A DNA stretch of 64,000 bases from Hofstenia miamia (taxonomy: Eukaryota; Xenacoelomorpha; Acoela). The notes below the pieces were generated by a model. It was not told where the DNA came from. It ran no database searches and was given only the letters and a program-made list of their open reading frames with translations. The stretch spans positions 1,583,620-1,647,619 of the forward strand of contig SCFE01000019.1 in NCBI GenBank assembly GCA_004352715.1, written 5' to 3'. The position numbers and the translations under genes are program-made. Of this stretch, positions 58,101-64,000 are shown piece by piece; the first letter of the stretch is position 1; each line of letters opens with the position of its first letter.

Positions 58101-58629
58101 GGAGGGGACCTAATGTGGACCAACAAGGCCAAAACAATCACCCACTACTATGATGTCACAAAACGCATAGAAATCATCACCATGCTATGTTCCAAGATCA
58201 AGTAAATTAGTATTGTTCTCTCTTCAAAGATCACGCCACTCAAATGGGATTGCTATGGGAGGTCTTCCTCCACTTTTATCCTGACACAAAGATTAGAGCA
58301 GAGGATGCACACACCTCAGACACAGATGCAATGATGGCAATCCTCATTGCCTTGAATGGCCATTAGTTATATCAAGGGTTCTATGACACATTTACTCAGA
58401 AATAAAAAGTGCTACAACACAACTGCCCCATTAGTTCCAGGTTACCTGAGCTCAAGTACTTCAGGCTATGCAGTGAAATGGTTACACAACGGGAGGCACT
58501 GATGAAAGTGACTTGGCAACCACGTTATGCAGAGGTCTTGTCATGGGACAACATATTGGCAAAGGAGATGGTTGAAGAAGCCCAAAAGTTGTTGTGTGGC
58601 CCTACAGTCCAGGTATTACCACAAATTTA
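55167..58629 (+). pseudogene. ORF3 of the nested gypsy element (unknown function)
   Basis: This copy of the extra gene lies between integrase and the 3' LTR, in sense with pol. It repeats the pattern of the 44781-48084 copy: an N-terminal Ser/His repeat region with WRQLF-like traces, a basic RSRKAEERKAKTSKV stretch, CYNSKMQGGMLQPYWWST, KLIYTDLLMCKKIPTHRLAV, PPQMIVNRLGVAFSDLNIF, LINSKYRPLCTSQ, YYDVTKRIEIITML and the helical tail SWDNILAKEMVEEAQKLL, ending TAA at 58627-58629. Frames switch often. Inside it, 56519-56701 is repeated exactly at 56750-56932 around N positions, an assembly artefact. Corrected, the length is about 1,075 codons. Conserved order and endpoints across copies argue for a genuine element gene. 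Confidence 0.65.
56519..56932. repeat. Exact 183-bp duplication around a 46-bp filler between two Ns
   Basis: 56519-56701 and 56750-56932 are identical; between them N (56702), an unrelated AT-rich 46-mer, and N (56749). This is the typical signature of scaffold gap filling, not of biology. Confidence 0.9.
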
Positions 58630-58632
58630 ACT

Positions 58633-58647
58633 GAGCAATGGGGGGCA
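58633..58647 (+). other. Polypurine tract before the 3' LTR
   Basis: GAGCAATGGGGGGCA lies directly before the LTR start TGTAGAG at 58648. The minus-strand copy has GCAATGGAGGGTG at the same place. It is the likely plus-strand primer site. Confidence 0.65.
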
Positions 58648-59304
58648 TGTAGAGTCACTCAGGGCCCTTATTTTTACCTTTATTAAATTAATGGCACTCT
58701 TTCATTAATTTGGTGCTAATCTTTGATTAATTTAGTGATTTTAATGATTTTCAGTGTTTTCAAACTTAATTTTCAAATTTGTTATTAATTGTCCCCTTGA
58801 TCAAGTTGGACGTGTAATTGCTGGTTTGAATTGTGAGGGAAATTAAGTGAATTTGTAAATGGTAAATATTTACCTTTTTTCTGTACAAAAGTAGGGAAAT
58901 TATTGTAGCAAATGTCAAATAAATTTTGCCTTGCTGGATACCATTTGCTTTTTTATTATTTATAATATCTCTAACCTTTTTAGATATGGTATTGATTTTA
59001 TAATAATGAATCTGTAAGATCTGGCAATAATGTGGGAGGAACTCTGCTGTGCCTTGGGTGATGACTTGCTCCTTGACAGATGGTAGCCCATATTGTGGTC
59101 ACTTTAGGTCTAGGCCTATGTATAGGGAATAACAACTGTTAATATCAATCAATTTGTACATGCACTTAAAACAACACAATGCAATATAATATGCCACTGG
59201 CATACAAGAATGCATGGCAATTACATGTTATTATATCTTATTAAATGAGCTGAGATAAGAAGAACACTGAGCTAAATTTGTTTTACTGAGCTAGAAATTA
59301 ATAN

Positions 59305-59380
59305 CTACACTACTGTAGTTTTCACTTTCTCGCAAGTTTTCTAAACTTCGTAACTCATCCACTGTCAGCGTTTTTCCTTG
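59305..59380 (-). other. Filler fragment of coding character in the 3' LTR
   Basis: Read minus it gives QGKTLTVDELRSLENLRES, a helical coding-like peptide. It is bounded by N at 59304 and an N run at 59381-59392. It probably was misplaced by the assembler. Confidence 0.5.
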
Positions 59381-59632
59381 NNNNNNNNNNNNACACAATT
59401 TGCACCTTGGTGAGTAAGGATGGTTTTTCATGATTTGGCTTTGGAGTGATGCTTTGTGAATTGGTCACTATCTGGAATGCCTTCTCGAGGAATGGTTTCA
59501 GTTCTTTCTATAGTGAAATTGGCAAACTACCAATGTTCATTTGTTTTGTTGGAATANGAAGGGCTGTGTGTAAGACTTCCTTCGCCCATACCCAGATATT
59601 TATGCAAACCTGAATACTGCTCCATGGTGTGA

Positions 59633-60087
59633 TCAAACAAAGAACGAATCCCAAAAAAGATTTATCGATGAATCCTGCAATTTTGGCTTGAAGGTGTTCG
59701 GAAGGCGATAAACGAAAAGGCGCAATTTCACGGTCTTCTTTTTCAATAAATTGAGTTCAACATACCGTTTTAGCATCTCATATTTAGAAGACAAGCAGGT
59801 AGTATTTCTTGTAATTGGTAATAGTTTTGTTTTGTTCCGCAGAATTGCAGATTTACGAAAAGTATTTAACTTGATCATAAGTTGGTTGATTTTTACGATG
59901 AGAGGTTCAAACGGCGTCATTACGGAATTAACCGACAAATTGAATCAGTGTGATGTGCAGCCAATGTACGGCTTACCCAGATTGTTTGCAACTCTCGCAT
60001 TCACTGGGGCGTTATCTCCCACCAGAAATAAAACATTTTCAAGTTTTTTCCCGAACATGGCAAGTGTTTCCACTAAAAATTGCTTGT
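59633..60087 (-). pseudogene. hAT-type transposase fragment misplaced in the LTR
   Basis: The minus-strand frame reads FGKKLENVLFLVGDNAPVNA, then IGCTSH, a TGA where hAT proteins have R, and FNLSVNSVMTPFEPLI to LPITRNTTCLSSKYEMLKRY. The patterns L-V-G-D-N-x-x-x-N and G-C-x-S-H-R-x-N-L are characteristic of the RNase H-like core of hAT/ZBED transposases. The fragment is bounded by N at 59557 and 60088 and by a 28-bp duplicated LTR stretch, so it is almost certainly a gap-filling chimaera and not in its true genomic position. Confidence 0.75.
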
Positions 60088-60439
60088 NACCAATGTTCAT
60101 TTGTTTTGTTGGAATACAGGTTGCTCTTGGCAATGGTAAATCTTTGCAACCTTCAGTCACTACTATGTGTTAACCAGTGCTGCTTGAGCTGCTAGATGCG
60201 CCCTGTGATTCTACACTACTACCAAGGTTACTCTCATACTCAACCTCAGTGAGGTCGTCTTCCTCACATTCAGTGAGGTTATTATAAGTCTCAAATTCTT
60301 TTACTCTGTCATTGACAAGTGAAAATTCACTATTGGGATCAATGACAACATTATCAATAACTTTAGTAGTTCCCTTGAGTCATTGAAAGTGGGTGACTCT
60401 CCCATTATTTAATAAATACTTGTGGTGATTTAATTCTTT

Positions 60440-61715
60440 AGCTATAGTAAATGGGCCTTGCCAGTTAGTGGCAAGCTTTCACGTTTGATTGGCATCAGTA
60501 ATTTGGTGAGGAAAATAGGCGAAGACTTGGTAGCCTTACTTATGAGGCTTGCCATACAATTTACAATTAAAGTTCCATTGCTGGCAGATAACAGACTGAT
60601 TCGTATTCCTACAGATAGTAAGGTGCACTTCCTGAAGTTTGTGCAACATGCAGTTTACAAAATTCTCTAAAGTAGGTTCATTGTAGTCAGGAAACATAAT
60701 AGAAAGAGGTGTACTTGCTTCATGAGCAAACATTGCCTTAAAGGGGCTGACCTTTGTTGTGGAATGAACAGCAGTATTGTAAAAAATACTCTGCTGCTTC
60801 AATGACTTGTTTCCAATTCCAACCTGCTGCTCAGGCTAGGGTGACTCCAATTAACTTGATGACTGTGAAGTTGAGCTGTTTCACAACACCATTTGACTGT
60901 ATGTGGTATGCAGTTGTAAATTCGTGAAGAATTTTGAGCTCTTTACTAAGGGTCTCCATGAGATGATTGTCAAATTGGGGACCATGATCAGAGAATAGGT
61001 GCTCCATGGGCCCAAGCTTGAGTACCTATTCCTTAACAACTTTTTCTCCAATGACCTTGGTGGTGGTACTGTTGAGGGTAATGAATCTGGCATATTTAGT
61101 AAAATGATCAATAAGTACTAAAAGGTACTGAAACCCCTCGCTATCTCAAGAGAGCTTCTCTATGTCCATATTGATGACTTTGTTAGTGTGCTTGGCAGCA
61201 TGGCTGTGCATGTGCAGATCAGCTCACTGCTCTGGAAAGTGTACAGCTCTTTGTAGCAAGCAGATTGTGCAGTTATCTATAACATCCTGAAATGCTGCTT
61301 GGATGCCAATGGTGACTTATCTTGCATTAAATGTCCGTTCTGTTTGAATAATGCCCTTCTTGTTGATCTTATGGACCAAGTCCCTCTGGAAATCATCAGG
61401 AACAGCTAGTCAGCTGTTCCAAATTCTGGCATAGAGTAAGCCAGCCCCTGTTTGCTTCCAATTGTATTGCTGGAAATAATGATTGGCTACAGGACTAAGG
61501 ATGAAGTTGACATTTTTCAGTTTTGCAATGATCTCACAAAGCACCTTGTTGTGCTGTTGATGTAGGATTTCAGCCTCAGTGATTTTTTACTTAATGAGGA
61601 TTGGAAGAATAGCATTTCCATGGCAGTCAGTGCTGATCTTGGGAAGGCAATTGTACTAACTAAGTGGGATAAATACAAAAGGCATCTTCTCTCCTGGTGG
61701 TTGTCTGAGGTTGTG
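60440..61715 (-). pseudogene. Integrase of the minus-strand element
   Basis: From 61715 downward the frame reads fragments of the N-terminal zinc domain and core. The best-preserved part is 60802-60536 (YNTAVHSTTKVSPFKAMF, SIMFPDYNEPTLENFV, then a helical region with HLTICRNTNQSVICQQWNFN). Stops and shifts prevent expression. It would have inserted cDNA into the genome. Confidence 0.7.
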
Positions 61716-61718
61716 CTT

Positions 61719-62009
61719 TTAACTGGGGAGAGTTGGTCCAGTAATCCACATTGATGTGCAAATTCCCAGACGGTGTTGGATGGTGAAAGTAAAATCATTT
61801 AAGTACTCAATCCAACTGGCAACTATGTTGGACTTGTCCCTGGAAAACTTTTTAAGACAAGCTAGTGTGGAATTGTCAGTTTGCATGGTGAAGTGACAGC
61901 TGAGAATGAAAAAGCAGAATTTCTTCAAACTTTCCACAGGCACTAGCATCTCAGATTTGGTGGCACCATAGTTCTGCTCAGTGTAATATCCTCTACCAGG
62001 CATTATCAC
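61719..62009 (-). pseudogene. RNase H of the minus-strand element (N-truncated)
   Basis: The frame reads YTEQNYGATKSEMLVPVESLK, then CHFTMQTDNSTLACLKKFSRDKSNIV and LNDFTFTIQHRLGI. The E in KSEML and the D in QTDNS are the metal-binding residues. The first strand with its D is missing because another element starts at 62010. Confidence 0.75.
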
Positions 62010-63022
62010 TGTTTATCTACTGTTACTATATAACGTTAATCATGTTATTGTGGGTAAGGACTTACTTGTTACATACTGCTTGACTTCTTGCTTCCATTAA
62101 CTTATGTAACCTGGAATTAACCATTCACTATTTAGGTGACAAAGCCATGCGGTAATCTCTGTAATGATCTCTTAATGGGCATCTGCCCAAAGCAGATCTC
62201 CACATCCAGTTTCACCATTCAATCCATTGGTTGAGTGCCACTTCTCAGCTCAATCAATACAGTTTATGTGTAGCCTACTTTAGCTCAGTGCATACTAAAG
62301 GCACAGCACAACTCGACTTAAACTCTATTTTGTGAATGTTATATCTATTCGCAACCTGACCAGTTACTAGTTGTTCATTAAATATTACATGTAGCCATTA
62401 CTGAAAATATATTGGCTTATTTAAATATATCTTGTTCAAACAACTTCCTAACCTACATTTATAATTTAGTATATAAACAATCACTTTATCAGTCATTTAT
62501 AGGTCATCAATTTGGATCTGAAATAGTATTAATATATTTCCTAGGTTTTGGTCATCCAACCGTTTGTTTACAATTAATTATTTTAATACATGTAGTAATG
62601 AAATGCTAGTTGACTAATTGAGAGAAAACCCCTAAACCTAACTTATGTGAACTTTCATGATCTGGCACAGAGACCCTAGAATCATTCCCCATGATGGATC
62701 CAGACCACTACTAAACACCGCTCAATTAGCTTGACATTGTATTAAATAATCAAACTGTTAATGTGAAACAAAATAAGAATTCCAAGGAAAATTCTTTATC
62801 AATTCTTACAATGGTTTTTAATCTATTTATAATAATTCCAGAAGAAGTACCTGTTGATTCAAATTTAATCTTCTGCCAAGATGGCAGCTGAAAATAATGG
62901 AAGCGTCATTTAGTCAAAAAGTATTTTTATTGACAGATACAAATATCTCTTTTTTGACACATATTGTTTCTTAGTTTCATAATACAAATAAATCTTAAAT
63001 AATTCCAATTGATTTGATTACA
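62010..63022 (-). repeat. LTR-like sequence of a third gypsy element, inverted homologue of 43444-44200
   Basis: Read minus it starts TGTAATCAAATCAATTGG (63022) and ends GATAAACA (62010). It shares extended similarity with 43444-44200 of the opposite strand, for example GCATTAACACTTCCAT/GCTTCCATTATT, a TGTTTCTTAGTT block, and CAGTCTATTTATAGGTCA versus CAGTCATTTATAGGTCA. It follows the end of ORF3 copy 3, so it is taken as that element's 3' LTR. Exact edges are estimates. Confidence 0.55.
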
Positions 63023-63032
63023 ATATTTTTAA

Positions 63033-63999
63033 TCATCTTTTCTTTGATCTTAATCCCTTCTGCTCAATGTTTCTGCAGCTTATTTGAGATTTATGTGGAT
63101 GATGCTGCACACCCTCCTCAGCTTGTGTTATTTTCAGCACAGCTTGCTCTCCATGTACTAAGGCATCCACCTTTCGAATTATTGACTCAGCCTGTTGATT
63201 GGCCCACGTGGTTTTTTCAAATTCAGTTTGTTTTGTCATCTTAAGCACCACCTCTCTTTCCTTTGTTACTGTATTTGCATATTTCAGGAATCATGTTTCT
63301 GGAATATCCTCTGCTATTGGCGTGATTTCTTGTAATTCATTGATCTTTTGTGTGGAATATTTCGTAGTATTTGTGGTACAATTGTATTCTTTTGATTCCT
63401 ATCATCAGTGTCATTTGTGCATCAGCTCTGCTCGTGTGGGCTAGATCTTCCCTAATTTGGTTGTTGGGATCGAAGAACATAAATACTTTCCATAGACTCC
63501 AGGTATTTGCCACATCTTTGTAAAAGAAACTGATGTTGTCTCTCCCTTCTTTCTTGGTTATACTATTAGGATCATTCTTGTTGATCCACATCATTGTGAC
63601 GATTTCTACTCTCTTTGTGACATCATAATAGTGGTAATTTCTTTCCCAGATGTCTGTCCATATGATATTGTTTACTCCAGAGAATAGCATTATAGCTCTT
63701 GGATTCCGTTCTTATATTCCTTTTTTGAGATCTTGCAACTGTATGTTAATGGGTCTCCCTTGTGTGTAGAGTTGATCTGGCGTTATTGTGCCTTCAATGT
63801 AGACCCTCTCTCTATTATCATTACTTAGCATTATCTCCTTCAATCTTTTGTAGTCATCTCATTCTACCATAGCTTTTGCTTTTCTTTCTGTGTTCACATA
63901 TGACTTGTACTCATGGAGGAATGTTTTTGCCACTTTAACCTCTTTTGGTAATCTCCATCATGGGAGGACCATTGGTATTGCAATAGTTTCTGGCAGTGT
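63033..63999 (-). pseudogene. ORF3, third copy (C-terminal part; runs off the window)
   Basis: From the window edge the minus strand reads the C-terminal third of ORF3: IIWTDIWERNYHYYDVTKRVEIVTMM, then DAQMTLMIGIKRIQLYHKYYEIF, TVTKEREVVLKMTKQTEFEKTTWANQQAESIIRKVDALV, and a tail of about 40 residues that the other copies lack. Matches to the copy at 57837-58629 are protein-level and diverged. The gene ends near 63033 and its LTR follows. This copy shows that ORF3 travels with two distinguishable LTR families. Confidence 0.55.
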
Positions 64000-64000
64000 G

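Larger units (their letters stand above)
48388..60215 (+). mobile_element. Nearly complete Ty3/gypsy element with extra ORF3 (nested insertion)
   Basis: The order is 5' LTR (48388-49302), primer-binding site (49303), gag, pol (PR, RT, RNase H, IN), ORF3, purine tract and 3' LTR (58648-60215). CTACT occurs at 48383-48387 and 60216-60220 as target duplication. It sits inside a related minus-strand element. Coding regions carry many stops and frameshifts, so the copy is defective. The 3' LTR is inflated by foreign filler sequence next to N positions. Discounting artefacts, the real length would be about 11 kb, long for a gypsy element because of ORF3. Confidence 0.85.
58648..60215 (+). repeat. 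3' LTR of the nested gypsy element, with filler inserts
   Basis: The LTR itself starts TGTAGAGTCACTCAGG and ends GATTCTACA. Three non-LTR stretches are interpolated next to N positions: 59304-59392 and 59557-60088, the latter with a 28-bp duplication of LTR sequence on both sides. Removed, the length is about 950 bp, like the 5' LTR. Confidence 0.85.
60216..62009 (-). mobile_element. Minus-strand 'host' gypsy element: RNase H and integrase piece
   Basis: This is the other half of the element at 44200-48387, split by the nested insertion. The RNase H end adjoins another element at 62010; the integrase end is at the CTACT duplication. Protein blocks are close to those in 53130-54900, so it is the same family. 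Confidence 0.75.

Noticed and set aside
55167-58629. ORF3 as a conventional envelope gene
   Set aside because: Position fits, but no signal peptide, transmembrane helix, furin-like site or heptad pattern was visible in any copy.
1-64000. CRISPR arrays, rRNA, tRNA, bacterial operons
   Set aside because: Nothing with regular spacers, tRNA cloverleaf boxes or operon layout was recognised; the DNA is eukaryotic.

Overview
The window is an AT-rich invertebrate animal (metazoan) contig. The signs are a PAR/giant-type bZIP gene, a 55-bp GT-AG intron, and a dense mix of Penelope-like elements, non-LTR retrotransposons, piggyBac, Tc1/mariner, hAT, Harbinger-like and Ty3/gypsy elements. The bZIP resembles arthropod Giant, so an arthropod host is a reasonable guess, but only a guess. 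Nothing bacterial or viral-genome-like is present. Several N runs and two scaffold-filling artefacts show that this is a draft assembly.

Layout, bases 1-38,900: this is mostly decayed transposons in non-coding AT-rich DNA. In order they are a piggyBac C-terminus (197-403), a Penelope-like reverse transcriptase (704-1640, minus), a LINE fragment (1940-2960), a palindrome-bounded repeat (3364-4020), and a Harbinger-like non-autonomous element (5621-7037). A complete mariner with an intact 350-aa DD41D-spaced transposase follows (7760-9298). Then come LINE remnants, a piggyBac MITE (11878-12120), a 457-bp gap, a diverged tandem repeat (22536-23830), two mariner-type MITEs, two more Penelope fragments, a LINE fragment (27913-28870) and a dead Tc1 element (30178-31535). 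The best host gene is the bZIP factor at 35618-36298. A two-exon coding segment at 24597-24958 is a second, weaker host-gene candidate.

Layout, 39,000-64,000: this is a nest of related Ty3/gypsy elements. Gypsy-1 (plus strand, 39022 to about 44200) carries PR, RT, RNase H and IN and is split by a 709-bp MITE. A second, minus-strand element (the 'host element') is cut in two. Its 3' part (LTR start, extra ORF, end of pol) lies at about 44200-48387 and its RNase H/integrase lies at 60216-62009. Between them sits a nearly complete plus-strand element (48388-60215) flanked by the 5-bp target duplication CTACT. A third element (minus; LTR 62010 to about 63022, extra ORF from 63033 to the window end) is inserted in the host element's RNase H region.

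The most interesting feature is the extra gene of about 1,100 codons (called ORF3 here). It lies in sense between integrase and the 3' LTR and is recognisably conserved in three diverged copies (44781-48084 minus, 55167-58629 plus, 63033-63999 minus). It has no motif I recognise. It starts with Ser/His/Pro-rich repeats and a basic stretch, continues as a largely helical-looking body, and shows no evident signal peptide or transmembrane segment, so it does not look like an ordinary envelope gene.
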